64,000 nucleotides of DNA from Herbaspirillum sp. 3R11 (GCF_004563925.1 NZ_SPNJ01000001.1:806001-870000); one strand, 5' to 3'; counted from the first letter of the stretch, positions 43,453-52,063 are shown. The notes: generated by a model not told the origin, from the letters alone. Translations and numbers: made by a program.

Positions 43453-44457
43453 TCAGTTTTCCAACGCCAGCAGCGCAAAGCTGGCAAGCCAGTGGCCGCC
43501 GCTGTAGTGGCTGCCGACGACGTGGTCGACGCTGGCTTTCAGGTGACGCTCGATCGCGCCCGTCAATGCCGCTTGGGCCGGATGGCCGACCGGCAGGTGA
43601 CGCGCAATGTGTTTCATGCACCAGGCGCGGCTCAGGTTGAGGCCGTCGAGGTGGGCGATCTTCGGGTCGGTACGATCGCTGACTTGCGCCGGCTGCATCA
43701 ATCGTTCGATCTTGTCGATCTGCGGCAGGAATGTATCGAACCATGCAGGGAATGCCGTCGCGTCCAACACCTTGCTCATCAACAGTGCTTCCGTCAACGC
43801 CGCGGAGATGTATTCGTCGCCGCCGGGTTCGTAATGCGCCGGATAGTTGACGTCCTTGCCGTAGTAGCCCTGCGACGCCTGAACGATGGCAGTCTCAAGC
43901 TCGCCATCGTTTGCTGCGCGGGCGTAGTCAAGCGCCAATGCCAGCGCAAACGCCGTGTTGTAGTGCGTGCCGACGCGAATCGGGTAAGTCAGCTTGCCCA
44001 GGTATTCCAGCAGGCGCTTGCGGATTTCCAGTGTCAGGGGTTGCATCGCCGCGTGCCAGGCGGCTGCGCGTGGATGCGACGATGCGGCAAGTTCCTGCGC
44101 CAGACCGAGGATCCAGCCGAAGCCGTAAGGACGCTCGAAGGAGGCACGGCCGCCGACCTGGAAGTAGGCGGTTTCCCGCGCCATCAGTTCCGGCGTGAAG
44201 TGCTCGTCGAAGATCGCATTGATCTTGTCCTGCGTCGGCAGCGTCGGATACAGCTTCGCGCAGCGCAACAGCAGCCAATAGCCATGGACGGCCGAGTGCC
44301 AGTCGTAGCAGCCATAGAACACCGGATGCAAGGCGCGCGGCGACAAGACGTCGTCGGCGCTGTGCAGCACGTGCATGATGTGATTGGGATATTCCTGGCG
44401 GAGGTAGGTCAGCGGCATCTCGGTGTATGCGGCAGCCAGTTCGATAGTGAGTTGCAT
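43453..44457 (-). CDS. DUF2891 family protein
   Basis: A 334-residue soluble protein assigned to DUF2891 from its overall sequence: HPVFYGCYDWHSAVHGYWLLLR near residue 43, FERPYGFGWILGLAQEL around 108 and YPIRVGTHYNTAFALALALDYA around 157. The repeating aromatic/His-rich helices resemble an alpha/alpha barrel, a fold used by glycosidases and other hydrolases, but no activity is known. It is the last gene of the 5-oxoproline operon, following DUF979 after a long perfect hairpin, so it may act on a pyroglutamyl compound; this is inference. Confidence 0.8.
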   Translation of the reverse strand: MQLTIELAAAYTEMPLTYLRQEYPNHIMHVLHSADDVLSPRALHPVFYGCYDWHSAVHGYWLLLRCAKLYPTLPTQDKINAIFDEHFTPELMARETAYFQVGGRASFERPYGFGWILGLAQELAASSHPRAAAWHAAMQPLTLEIRKRLLEYLGKLTYPIRVGTHYNTAFALALALDYARAANDGELETAIVQASQGYYGKDVNYPAHYEPGGDEYISAALTEALLMSKVLDATAFPAWFDTFLPQIDKIERLMQPAQVSDRTDPKIAHLDGLNLSRAWCMKHIARHLPVGHPAQAALTGAIERHLKASVDHVVGSHYSGGHWLASFALLALEN

Positions 44458-44504
44458 GAGAGTTTTCCGATTTTCAGATCAGCGTTGTTTCAGCGGTGCT
44501 ACAG

Positions 44505-44544
44505 CGTGCTTGCGGCCGGTGCAAAAGCAACGGCCGCAAGCACG
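44505..44544 (-). other. Perfect 14-bp hairpin between DUF979 and DUF2891 genes
   Basis: CGTGCTTGCGGCCG and CGGCCGCAAGCACG pair with a 12-nt loop. There is no T-tract on the minus strand, so it is probably an mRNA processing or stability element inside the operon. Confidence 0.75.
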
Positions 44545-44558
44545 TATTAGTGAAACAA

Positions 44559-45545
44559 TTAACGGAACACGATGAAGTACATCAGCAGGATATTGGCTGC
44601 CAACAGCGCGATGCCGGTAGGAATTTGCACCTTGATGACCTGGTACTTGTCCTTTAGCTCCAATAGCGCCGCCGGCACGATGTTGTAGTTTGCTGCCATC
44701 GGCGTCATCAGCGTGCCGCAATAACCGGCCAGCATGCCGATGGTCACCAGCGGCGCCGGATCGGCATGTTGTCCGACGATGATGAAGGGCAGGGCGATGC
44801 CGGCGGTCATGACGGGGAAGGCTGCGAAGGCATTGCCCATGATCATGGTGAAGAGCGCCATGCCGACGCAGTAGATCACGATCAGCATGAAGCGATTTTC
44901 AGGATTGACGAACAGGCCGACAACCTGCTGCACCGATTTGCCGGTTTGCGCTGCGACGAAGACGCCGCCGAGCATTGCCAGCATTTGCGGCAACACCGCA
45001 GCCCAGCCGATGGCGTCGAGCAGCCGGCGCGATTCACGCACGGCATGCAGCGGGGTGCCGCCGGTCAGTTTCCAGCCCGCCAGGATGGCGCAGATACAGC
45101 CGACGCACAATGCCGCCAGGGTCAGTTGCTTCTGGTCGAGGATATACACGCCGCCGATGGCCACGCCCTTGAGCAGGATGGTGCACAACACGGTCACGAC
45201 AGGAATCAGGATGGCCGGAACAAAGATCCAGTTGCCGTACTGATTGGCCGACGCCTGACGTTGCTCGGCGCTGCGCTGCTTGTAAGTGCCGAGCGACAGC
45301 AGGCCGAAACCGGCAATCAGAGAAATCAGGATGACCACGACGCCGATGATGCGGTAAGCCATCGGTTTGCCCAGTGAAGAAACCAGCAAGTCGCTGAACA
45401 GGAATACCGCGCCGAACAAGAACCAGAACAGCGCGGTGGTCAGACGTTTCGGGTTGCCTTTGTCGCGCAATGTCATGCCGACCAGCAGCATGACGATGAC
45501 GCCGATGAGGTAGTAGATTTCGTTGATGGTGATAAGGGTATTCAT
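44559..45545 (-). CDS. DUF979 family membrane protein (predicted permease component)
   Basis: A 328-residue protein with about nine to ten membrane segments (for example YLIGVIVMLLVGMTL near the N-terminus and FAAFPVMTAGIALPFIIVG near residue 240). DUF979 genes occur paired with DUF969, often beside pyroglutamyl-peptidase or 5-oxoprolinase genes, and are predicted to form a transporter. Here it overlaps the DUF969 stop by 4 nt and lies downstream of pxpA, supporting 5-oxoproline uptake. The start MNTLITINEIYY at 45545 was chosen because of this overlap. Confidence 0.82.
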   Translation of the reverse strand: MNTLITINEIYYLIGVIVMLLVGMTLRDKGNPKRLTTALFWFLFGAVFLFSDLLVSSLGKPMAYRIIGVVVILISLIAGFGLLSLGTYKQRSAEQRQASANQYGNWIFVPAILIPVVTVLCTILLKGVAIGGVYILDQKQLTLAALCVGCICAILAGWKLTGGTPLHAVRESRRLLDAIGWAAVLPQMLAMLGGVFVAAQTGKSVQQVVGLFVNPENRFMLIVIYCVGMALFTMIMGNAFAAFPVMTAGIALPFIIVGQHADPAPLVTIGMLAGYCGTLMTPMAANYNIVPAALLELKDKYQVIKVQIPTGIALLAANILLMYFIVFR

Positions 45546-46261
45546 GCTGCCACCTCTTTTCCTTCGGATTTTTTCCAGGCGTTGACGTCGCGCTGAATCC
45601 CGGCATCGAGACGCACCAGACGGAACATGTGAATGGCCAGCGCCGCGATCGCGGTCGGAATGGCCCACAAGCCGAGATGCAGTGGCTCGATGTTGGTGAT
45701 GCCGTTTTCCTTGAGGAAGGCGTCGATCAGCAGCACCGCACCGAAGGCGAGGAAAATGTCTTCGCCGAAGAACACGGCGATGTTGTCACAGGCAGCGGAG
45801 TGCGCGCGCAGTTTGTCGCGGATGTGCTGCGGCAGGTCGCCGTAGCGCGCTGTCGCAGCGCCTTCGACCATGGGGGCGAGCAAGGGCCGCACGGTTTGCG
45901 CCTGGCCGCCGATATAGGTCAGGCCGAGCGCGCCGAACACCTGGCGCAGGATGAAGTACAGCATCAGGATGCGTGCGGACGTCGCGCTGGCCATGCTGGA
46001 AATCCAGTCTTGCGCGCGTTCCTTGAGACCATAGCTTTCCAGCAGACCGATGATCGGCAGGATCAGTACATACACGGCCAGCGAGCGGCTGTTGATGAAC
46101 TTCTCGCCGAAGGTTTCCAGCAGCATGCCGAAATCCATGCCGACGGCGAGGCCGGTGGCAAGGCCTGCGACGGTAACGACCAACAGCGGATTGAAGCGGA
46201 ATGCAAAGCCTGCAACGACGATCGGAATCCCGATCAACGGTAGCAAAATCGAGCTATCCAT
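45542..46261 (-). CDS. DUF969 family membrane protein (predicted permease component)
   Basis: A 239-residue membrane protein with about six segments and the family-typical ends: MDSSILLPLIGIPIVVAGFAFRFNP split at the start and the internal YIGGQAQTVRPLLAPMVEGAA. The partner gene DUF979 overlaps it by 4 nt. The two probably make a two-subunit permease. It lies 81 nt downstream of pxpA on the same strand. Confidence 0.83.
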   Translation of the reverse strand: MDSSILLPLIGIPIVVAGFAFRFNPLLVVTVAGLATGLAVGMDFGMLLETFGEKFINSRSLAVYVLILPIIGLLESYGLKERAQDWISSMASATSARILMLYFILRQVFGALGLTYIGGQAQTVRPLLAPMVEGAATARYGDLPQHIRDKLRAHSAACDNIAVFFGEDIFLAFGAVLLIDAFLKENGITNIEPLHLGLWAIPTAIAALAIHMFRLVRLDAGIQRDVNAWKKSEGKEVAA

Positions 46262-46342
46262 GGACTATCTCCCAAATAAGAATGGTTATTGTGAATTGAC
46301 TGCTGACGACGAAAAACAAAAAGAACGGACGGCAAAATAAAC

Positions 46343-47083
46343 TCAGGACGGCGCACGAATTCCGATGTGTTCACTGCTCAGGCGTGTGCGGATCTGGCGT
46401 GCAAATTCCAGTGCATGCGCGCCGTCGCCATGCAGGCAGACGGTCTGCGCGTTGACCTTGACGATGCTGCCGTCAATGGCGGTGACCTGTTTGTCCTTGA
46501 CGAATGAAATCGTCTGCGCGATGGCTTGCGCTTCATCCTCGATCATGGCGCCGGGGAGCGTGCGGCTGACCAGGCTGCCATCGGCGTTATAGGCGCGATC
46601 GGCGAAGACTTCTTCAACGGCGATGAGATCGGCCTGCTTGGCCGCGCTGATCAGTTCGCTGCCGGCCAAGCCGAACAGCGCCAGTTCCGGATTGAAGGTG
46701 CGTATCGCGGAGCAGATGGCATGCGCCAGTACAGCGTCTTTGGCGGCCTGGTTGTAAAGCGCGCCATGCGGCTTGACGTGCACCATACGGCCCCCTTCGG
46801 CGCGCACGATGGCGTCGAGTGCACCCAATTGGTACAGCATGCCGCTGATGATTTCTTCGGGATGCAAGTTCATGGCGCTGCGTCCGAAATTTTCGCGGTC
46901 GGGAAAGCTCGGATGAGCACCGATGGCGACGTGGTTCTGAATCGCCCAGCGTACGCTCTGGCGCATGGTGTTGGCGTCGCCGGCATGCCAGCCGCAGGCG
47001 ATGTTGGCTGAGCTGACCAGCGTCAGCAGCAGTTCGTCGTTGTCGCAGCCTTCGCCGAGGTCGGCGTTGAGATCGATGTGCAT
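46343..47083 (-). CDS. pxpA: 5-oxoprolinase subunit A (LamB/YcsF family)
   Basis: A 246-residue protein with the LamB/YcsF signature: DLNADLGEG at the start, [15 protein letters not shown] (residues ~29-43), [17 protein letters not shown] and [14 protein letters not shown]. PxpA works with PxpB and PxpC to hydrolyse 5-oxoproline (pyroglutamate) to glutamate with ATP. All three subunits are encoded here in the order B-C-A. The gap after pxpC is only 9 nt. Confidence 0.94.
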   Translation of the reverse strand: MHIDLNADLGEGCDNDELLLTLVSSANIACGWHAGDANTMRQSVRWAIQNHVAIGAHPSFPDRENFGRSAMNLHPEEIISGMLYQLGALDAIVRAEGGRMVHVKPHGALYNQAAKDAVLAHAICSAIRTFNPELALFGLAGSELISAAKQADLIAVEEVFADRAYNADGSLVSRTLPGAMIEDEAQAIAQTISFVKDKQVTAIDGSIVKVNAQTVCLHGDGAHALEFARQIRTRLSSEHIGIRAPS

Positions 47084-47092
47084 GAGCTGTCC

Positions 47093-48103
47093 TTATTTCC
47101 GGTATTGCGTGGCGCGCGACCAGTCGAGCACAGCGACGGTTTGTTCGACATGGGCGAGATAGCGCTGCTGTTCTTCCCATGCATGCAAGGCTTGTTCCAG
47201 ATCGCAGAGTTGCAGTTGCAGCAAGCCGTTGAGCGGCGCCTGCGCCAGCTTCCACATGTCCGCTGCGATGACGACGCCGATCTTGGGATAACCGCCGGTG
47301 GTCTGTGCATCGCCCATCAGGATGATCGGCTGGCCGGAAGGCGGCACCTGGATGACGCCCGGCACCACGCCGTGCGACAGCAGGTCGCGGCTTTGCTTGC
47401 GTTTGAGTTCAGATCCTTCCAGGCGGTAACCCATGCGATTGCTGTTGGGCGTGATGCGCCACTTGTCCTGCCACAGCGTGTTGCGGGCGGCGACAGTGAA
47501 TTGTTCGAATTCGGGGCCGGGCAGCACACGCAGCGTGGTCAGTTTGCTGCTGTCGTTGGCCTGTGCGCTGAGGCCGCTCCATTGCGGCGAACGCACGCCA
47601 AAGGCCGGTCCGGTTGCCTTGGCGCCGGCGTCGCCCAGCGGCAGACGGTCGCCCTTGCGCAGGGCGCGGCCTTGATGGCCGCCGAAGCCGGCCTTGAGGT
47701 CGGTGCTGCGTGATCCCAGGATGACGGGCACGTCAATTCCGCCTGCGATGGCGAGACAGGTGCGCATGCCTGGCGCACCGCTACGGCCGACGTGGGCAAG
47801 GCGCAGCGTCTGTCCTGCGCGCACCGGCGTGCTCCAGTAGGGCGCCAGCGGTTTGTCGTCGAGCCGTGCGTCGAAATCGTCGCCGCCGAGCGCGATGCGC
47901 GTGTCGGTGGTGAAGCGCAATTCGCAGGCGCCCATGGTGATTTCAAGGCCTGCTGCATTGACGTCATTGCCGACCAGCAGGTTGGCGGTGCTGAGGGCCA
48001 GCGGATTGAGCGCACCGCCTGGATTGATGCCGAGCCGGCGATGGCCGGGACGGCCGAGGTCTTGCACCGAAGTCAGCAGGCCGGGTTGAAGGATTTGGAT
48101 CAT
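47093..48103 (-). CDS. pxpC: 5-oxoprolinase subunit C (biotin-dependent carboxylase-like, KipA)
   Basis: A 336-residue AHS2-family protein. LQPGLLTSVQDLGRPGHRRLG at the N-terminus, GGINVPxILGSRSTD-like sequence around residue 135 and YRLEGSELKRK around 230 are family hallmarks. PxpC and PxpB together form the part that activates 5-oxoproline by phosphorylation. Its start overlaps the pxpB stop by 4 nt, so they are co-translated in an expected 1:1 ratio. Confidence 0.93.
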   Translation of the reverse strand: MIQILQPGLLTSVQDLGRPGHRRLGINPGGALNPLALSTANLLVGNDVNAAGLEITMGACELRFTTDTRIALGGDDFDARLDDKPLAPYWSTPVRAGQTLRLAHVGRSGAPGMRTCLAIAGGIDVPVILGSRSTDLKAGFGGHQGRALRKGDRLPLGDAGAKATGPAFGVRSPQWSGLSAQANDSSKLTTLRVLPGPEFEQFTVAARNTLWQDKWRITPNSNRMGYRLEGSELKRKQSRDLLSHGVVPGVIQVPPSGQPIILMGDAQTTGGYPKIGVVIAADMWKLAQAPLNGLLQLQLCDLEQALHAWEEQQRYLAHVEQTVAVLDWSRATQYRK

Positions 48104-48759
48104 TTGACGATGCGCTCCACGGTAAAGCGGACGCGGTCGCCCGGACGCAACAGGGTTGGCGGATTTTGCGTCGGATCGAACAGCGGCAGCGCGGTGCGGC
48201 CGAGCAGTTGCCAGCCGCCCGGCGATGCCAGTGGGTAGATGCCGGTCTGTTCGCCGCCGATGCCGACCGAGCCTGCAGGGATCGACAGGCGCGGTTCATC
48301 CTGGCGCGGCGTCGCGAGTTGCGGATCGAGACCGCCCATGTAGGCGAAGCCCGGCATGAAGCCGATGAAGTAGACGACGTATTCGCCCTCGCTGTGACGG
48401 CGGATGACTTCCGCCGTCGAGAGGCCGGTATGGCGCGCAATAACATCGAGGTCGGGGCCGCCGACGCCGCCGTACACGACCGGGATGTCGATGTCGCGCC
48501 CGCTAAGCTGCCCGACATCAATGTGTTTCCAGCTGTCGAGGATGCGCTTCGACACGACGTCCATGTCGGCAACAGGGCGGCGCAGGATCAGGGTCAGGTT
48601 GTTCATGCCGGGGACGACCTCGGCGACTTCGGGCCATGCCGCTGCCGTGTCGGCCAGACCCCAGATGCGTTGCTGATGCGACAGGGTGGCCGGCGGCGGC
48701 AGATTGCACAGCAGTGCGCCGTCGCCGAGAAAGTGAAGTTGGGGTTGAATCATTGTCAT
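48100..48759 (-). CDS. pxpB: 5-oxoprolinase subunit B (KipI-like)
   Basis: A 219-residue AHS1-family protein with HxGxxxxxxEYVVYFIGFMPGFAYMGGLDP (central motif around residue 125-148), RLSIPAGSVGIGGEQTGIYPLASPGGW split into the usual two blocks, and LFDPTQNPPTLLRPGDRVRF near the end. First gene of the operon. Two ATG codons (48759 and 48753) are six bases apart and the ribosome site is weak, so the exact start is uncertain by two residues. Confidence 0.92.
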   Translation of the reverse strand: MTMIQPQLHFLGDGALLCNLPPPATLSHQQRIWGLADTAAAWPEVAEVVPGMNNLTLILRRPVADMDVVSKRILDSWKHIDVGQLSGRDIDIPVVYGGVGGPDLDVIARHTGLSTAEVIRRHSEGEYVVYFIGFMPGFAYMGGLDPQLATPRQDEPRLSIPAGSVGIGGEQTGIYPLASPGGWQLLGRTALPLFDPTQNPPTLLRPGDRVRFTVERIVK

Positions 48760-48868
48760 CCGGATCTGGCTGAAGGGCTTGCGCCCGTTAATCCCGAAGG
48801 ATCATACATTTCGAACAAGGTATGGACAATATATAGATAAATTATTTATTTAAGATTGCTATATAGTG

Positions 48869-48882
48869 TCGTAGTTGTACGA
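48869..48882. promoter_or_regulatory. Candidate operator between pxp operon and winged-helix regulator
   Basis: TCGTA-GTTG-TACGA is a perfect 5-bp inverted repeat, 25 nt before the regulator ATG. It is preceded by a very AT-rich stretch with TATATAG (48830-48836) and CTATATAG (48859-48866). Confidence 0.4.
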
Positions 48883-48906
48883 ACATTTTCACGACAGAAA
48901 AAGCAT

Positions 48907-49461
48907 ATGAGCGACAAATCCCTGCAAAACACGCCGGAACAGGCCGTGACACAAAAATCTCCGACCAAAATCGTCTCCTCCAATCATCTCGTTTCCGAGC
49001 GCAGCGCCGAGCTGTCGGAGCTGGAATACGCCCTGATCATGGCAGGCAATGCATTCAATCGCTGGATGATGCGTTGCATGATGGCCGCAGGCGCCAAGGA
49101 TATGACGGCAATCGAAGTCTCTTTGTTGCATCACGTGAACCACCGCGAACGCAAAAAGAAACTCGCGGACATTTGCTTTGTCCTGAACATTGAGGATACG
49201 CACGTTGTGACATACGCGCTCAAGAAACTGGTCAAGGCCGGTTACGTGAAGAGCGAGAAGGCCGGCAAGGAATTGCTGTTCTCCACCACCGACGAAGGCC
49301 AGCAACTGTGCATGCGCTACAAGGAAGTGCGCGAGCGCTGCCTGATTGAGGTGCAGGTCGACAGCGGCATCCAGAACCAGGCCATCGGCGAGGCCGCGCA
49401 ATTGTTGCGCAGCGCCTCCGGTTTGTACGATACCGCCGCACGCGCGGCCGCATCGTTGTAA
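48907..49461 (+). CDS. MarR-like winged-helix regulator
   Basis: A 184-residue protein with a helical N-terminal half (LEYALIMAGNAFNRWMMRCM) and a winged helix-turn-helix around residues 65-130 (TAIEVSLLHHVNHRERKKKLADICFVLN split, then THVVTYALKKLVKAGYVK and the wing KAGKELLFSTTDEG). The pattern is that of MarR/predicted winged-helix regulators. Its position, divergent from pxpB across 147 nt, makes it the probable controller of the 5-oxoproline operon. The start at 48907 was preferred over an upstream frame. Confidence 0.85.
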   Translation: MSDKSLQNTPEQAVTQKSPTKIVSSNHLVSERSAELSELEYALIMAGNAFNRWMMRCMMAAGAKDMTAIEVSLLHHVNHRERKKKLADICFVLNIEDTHVVTYALKKLVKAGYVKSEKAGKELLFSTTDEGQQLCMRYKEVRERCLIEVQVDSGIQNQAIGEAAQLLRSASGLYDTAARAAASL

Positions 49462-49513
49462 GCAACCGTCGGCCATCGACGGCGCCTCCCGCTGGAGGCG
49501 CAGAGGAAAAATC

Positions 49514-50494
49514 ATGCGAGCAATTGAAATTACGGAATTCGGCGGCCCTGACGTGCTGCAATTGTGCGAGCGTCCGCTGCCGCAGCTGAAAAGCGGCGAA
49601 ATCCTGATCAAGGTTCATGCCGCCGGCGTCAATCGTCCGGACGTGTTTCAGCGTCAGGGCAACTATCCGGTGCCGCCGGGCGCCTCGGATCTGCCGGGGT
49701 TGGAAGTGGCCGGCGAAATCGTCGACGGCGACCTGAGCGGCAGCGTCTTCAAAAAAGGCGATCTGGTGTGCGCGCTGGTGCAGGGCGGCGGTTACGCCGA
49801 ATACTGCGCTGCGCCGCTGGCGCAATGCCTGCCGGTGCCGCAAGGCCTGAACGCGCTGCAAGCGGCGGCGCTGCCCGAAAATTTCTTTACCGTCTGGAGC
49901 AACGTGTTCGAACGGGCACGACTGGCACCGGGCGAAACCCTGCTGGTGCAGGGCGGTTCTTCCGGCATCGGCGTGACCGCGATCCAGATTGCGGCAGCGC
50001 TGGGGCATCGCGTCTTCGCGACGGCCGGTTCGGACGACAAATGCCGCGCCTGCGAAGAACTGGGCGCAGAGCTGGCGATCAATTACCGTACTGAAGATTT
50101 CGAAGAAGTCGTCAAGACCGCCACCGAAGGCCGCGGCATCGACGTCATTCTCGACATGGTCGGCGGCGACTATCTGCCGCGCGAAATCAAGACCCTGGCC
50201 GACGACGGCCGGCTGGTCATCATCGCCTTGCTCGGCGGCGCCAAGGGCCAACTGGACATGAGTCAGATCCTGCGCCGCCGCCTGACTGTGACGGGATCGA
50301 CTTTGCGTCCACGTCCGGTGGAGTTCAAGGCTTTCATCGCGCAGCAGTTACAGGAGCGTGTCTGGCCGCTGCTGGCCAGCGGCAAGGTCAAGCCGGTGAT
50401 TTACAAGACATTCCCGCTGGCGCAGGCGGCACAGGCGCATGCACTGATGGAATCGAGTGCGCATGTCGGCAAGATCATGCTGACGCTGGATTGA
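49514..50494 (+). CDS. NAD(P)H quinone oxidoreductase, PIG3 type (MDR superfamily)
   Basis: A 326-residue medium-chain reductase without zinc cysteines. MRAIEITEFGGPDVLQL is the usual start; GVNRPDVFQRQGNYPVPPGAS split marks the catalytic domain and LLVQGGSSGIGVTAIQIA (~residue 140) the NADPH-binding loop. TP53I3/PIG3-type enzymes reduce ortho-quinones. The ATG at 49514 has GAGGAAAAATC upstream. It follows the winged-helix regulator by 52 nt on the same strand, but a functional link to 5-oxoproline use is not evident. Confidence 0.9.
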   Translation: MRAIEITEFGGPDVLQLCERPLPQLKSGEILIKVHAAGVNRPDVFQRQGNYPVPPGASDLPGLEVAGEIVDGDLSGSVFKKGDLVCALVQGGGYAEYCAAPLAQCLPVPQGLNALQAAALPENFFTVWSNVFERARLAPGETLLVQGGSSGIGVTAIQIAAALGHRVFATAGSDDKCRACEELGAELAINYRTEDFEEVVKTATEGRGIDVILDMVGGDYLPREIKTLADDGRLVIIALLGGAKGQLDMSQILRRRLTVTGSTLRPRPVEFKAFIAQQLQERVWPLLASGKVKPVIYKTFPLAQAAQAHALMESSAHVGKIMLTLD

Positions 50495-50614
50495 ATAAAA
50501 GGGCGTCAGGGCCAGATACCCGGGCGTTTGGTTTGACCGGGTTTGCCGCGTCGCGATAGAATGCGGGGTTATTCAGAATTCTCCCCTTTAATTCGTCCTT
50601 TGGCTCTCCCTTTT

Positions 50615-51376
50615 ATGCGCCGTAAATTAGTTGCCGGAAACTGGAAAATGAATGGCGGCCTTGCCGCCAACGCCGCTCTGGTCGCCGATATCAAAGCCGG
50701 TCTGGCTGCCGTCGGCGCCAATGCCGACGTCGCCGTGTGCGTGCCGGCGCCTTATCTGGCGCAAGTGCAGGCCGCCGTTGCCGGCTCCGGATTGGCTTTG
50801 GGTTCGCAGGACGTTTCCGCACACGCAAGCGGCGCCTACACGGGCGAAGTGTCGGCGGTCATGCTGGCCGAATTCGGCTGTAAATACGCCATCGTCGGCC
50901 ATTCCGAGCGTCGCGCCTATCACGGCGAAAATGACGCGGCAGTTGCTGCCAAGACGGCGGCGGCGCTGAAGGCCGGGTTGACGCCTGTCGTCTGTGTCGG
51001 CGAAACATTGGCCGAACGCGAAGCAGGGCGCACCAACGCCGTTGTCGGCGGTCAGCTCGATGTCGTGCTGGCGGCGCTGGATGCTGCCGACGTGCAAAAG
51101 ATTGTGGTGGCGTACGAACCGGTCTGGGCCATCGGCACAGGCAAGACGGCCACGCCCGCCATGGCGCAGGATGTGCACGCGATGTTGCGCGCGCGCCTGG
51201 CTGCAAAGAATGCTGACGCCGCCGTCAGGGTGCAAATCCTCTATGGTGGTAGCATGAAACCCGATAACGCCAAAGAACTGCTGGCCATGTCGGATATCGA
51301 TGGTGGTCTGATTGGTGGCGCGGCTCTGAAAGCGGCGGATTTCCTGGCGATTGTCCAGGCTGCCCAGGGCAACTGA
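50615..51376 (+). CDS. tpiA: Triosephosphate isomerase
   Basis: A 253-residue TIM barrel enzyme interconverting glyceraldehyde-3-phosphate and dihydroxyacetone phosphate. The start [12 protein letters not shown] has the catalytic Lys; the catalytic His is in VGHSERR and the catalytic Glu in [12 protein letters not shown]; the phosphate-binding GGxAL occurs near the end. The ATG at 50615 has no good ribosome site, and an open frame extends 24 codons upstream, but the family N-terminus supports this start. It is followed 30 nt later by secG. Confidence 0.96.
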   Translation: MRRKLVAGNWKMNGGLAANAALVADIKAGLAAVGANADVAVCVPAPYLAQVQAAVAGSGLALGSQDVSAHASGAYTGEVSAVMLAEFGCKYAIVGHSERRAYHGENDAAVAAKTAAALKAGLTPVVCVGETLAEREAGRTNAVVGGQLDVVLAALDAADVQKIVVAYEPVWAIGTGKTATPAMAQDVHAMLRARLAAKNADAAVRVQILYGGSMKPDNAKELLAMSDIDGGLIGGAALKAADFLAIVQAAQGN

Positions 51377-51406
51377 TTGTTTGTTGTTTTAATTTAAGAT
51401 GGCTAT

Positions 51407-51781
51407 ATGAATACTTTATTTACTGTTATTGTTGTGGTTCAGGTGCTCGCGGCGCTGACTATCATCGGTCTGGTTCTGCTGCAGCACGGCAAAGGGGCGG
51501 ATATGGGGGCTGCGTTCGGTTCGGGCGCGTCGGGCAGCTTGTTCGGTGCCACGGGTTCTTCCAACTTCTTGTCGAAGTCGACCGGCATCGCTGCCGCAGT
51601 CTTTTTTGCGGCTACTCTCGCGCTGGCATTCGTCGGCAATCATCATGTTTCGCAATCCGGCGGCGTCATGGATAATCTGCCTGCTCCGGCAGCCGCAATT
51701 CCAGGAACGCCGGCTGCGTCGGGTGCTCCCGCAGCAGCTCCGGCGAATCCTGCAGACCAATCGAATCAGATTCCGAAATAG
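51407..51781 (+). CDS. secG: Protein translocase subunit SecG
   Basis: A 124-residue inner-membrane protein with two membrane segments (residues ~3-23 and ~58-77) and the conserved loop LLQHGKGADMGAAFGSGASGSLFGATGSSNFL between them. It is part of the SecYEG channel. The C-terminal ~45 residues are an Ala/Pro-rich tail, frequent in beta- and alphaproteobacterial SecG. It is co-directional with tpiA and the tRNA gene, the familiar tpiA-secG-tRNA-Leu-nuo order. Confidence 0.95.
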   Translation: MNTLFTVIVVVQVLAALTIIGLVLLQHGKGADMGAAFGSGASGSLFGATGSSNFLSKSTGIAAAVFFAATLALAFVGNHHVSQSGGVMDNLPAPAAAIPGTPAASGAPAAAPANPADQSNQIPK

Positions 51782-51849
51782 TCTTTTGCGCAGAGTGTAA
51801 TAATGCGCAAAACTTAAAGCAGTTTGTGAAGTTTTAGTGTGATTGTGCA

Positions 51850-51879
51850 TTGAACAAGAGCATCAAAACGGGTTACAAT
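51850..51879 (+). promoter_or_regulatory. tRNA-Leu promoter
   Basis: TTGAAC (51850-51855) and TACAAT (51874-51879) are spaced by 18 nt. Transcription would start a few bases before the mature tRNA 5' end at 51891. Confidence 0.65.
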
Positions 51880-51890
51880 TGCAGTCTCAA

Positions 51891-51975
51891 GCCGACGTGG
51901 TGAAATTGGTAGACACGCTATCTTGAGGGGGTAGTGGCGAAAGCTGTACGAGTTCGAGTCTCGTCGTCGGCACCA
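51891..51975 (+). tRNA. tRNA-Leu (anticodon GAG)
   Basis: An 85-nt class II tRNA. The acceptor stem GCCGACG pairs with CGTCGGC, followed by discriminator A and an encoded CCA. The D arm contains GGTGAAATTGGTAGAC, the anticodon loop is TTGAGGG giving GAG (reads CUC and CUU), there is a long variable arm, and the T arm is ACGAG-TTCGAGT-CTCGT. The long variable arm and A discriminator are as expected for leucine. Confidence 0.97.
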
Positions 51976-51988
51976 TGAAATACCGAGA

Positions 51989-52025
51989 AAAGCCAGCAAA
52001 GGACTAAGTCCCGAGCTGGCTTTTT
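51989..52025 (+). terminator. Intrinsic terminator after tRNA-Leu
   Basis: AGCCAGC pairs with GCTGGCT and a nested GGAC-taa-GTCC forms an inner hairpin; a T5 run follows. It separates tRNA-Leu from the nuo operon. Confidence 0.85.
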
Positions 52026-52044
52026 GTCGAGGAAAAAGCTGTTT

Positions 52045-52063
52045 GATATTGAGAATCATTCCG
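52045..52063 (+). promoter_or_regulatory. Fur-box-like sequence upstream of nuoA
   Basis: GATATTGAGAATCATTCCG matches 15 of 19 positions of the Fur box in its common form GATAATGAGAATCATTATC, including the intact core TGAGAATCATT. It lies 29 nt before the nuoA start codon and overlaps a TTGATA that could be the -35 element. Iron control of complex I, which has many Fe-S clusters, would make sense. Confidence 0.5.

Noticed and set aside
51891..51975. tRNA-Leu as an integration (att) site of a genomic island
   Set aside because: No integrase, no duplicated tRNA 3' end and conserved housekeeping genes on both sides.
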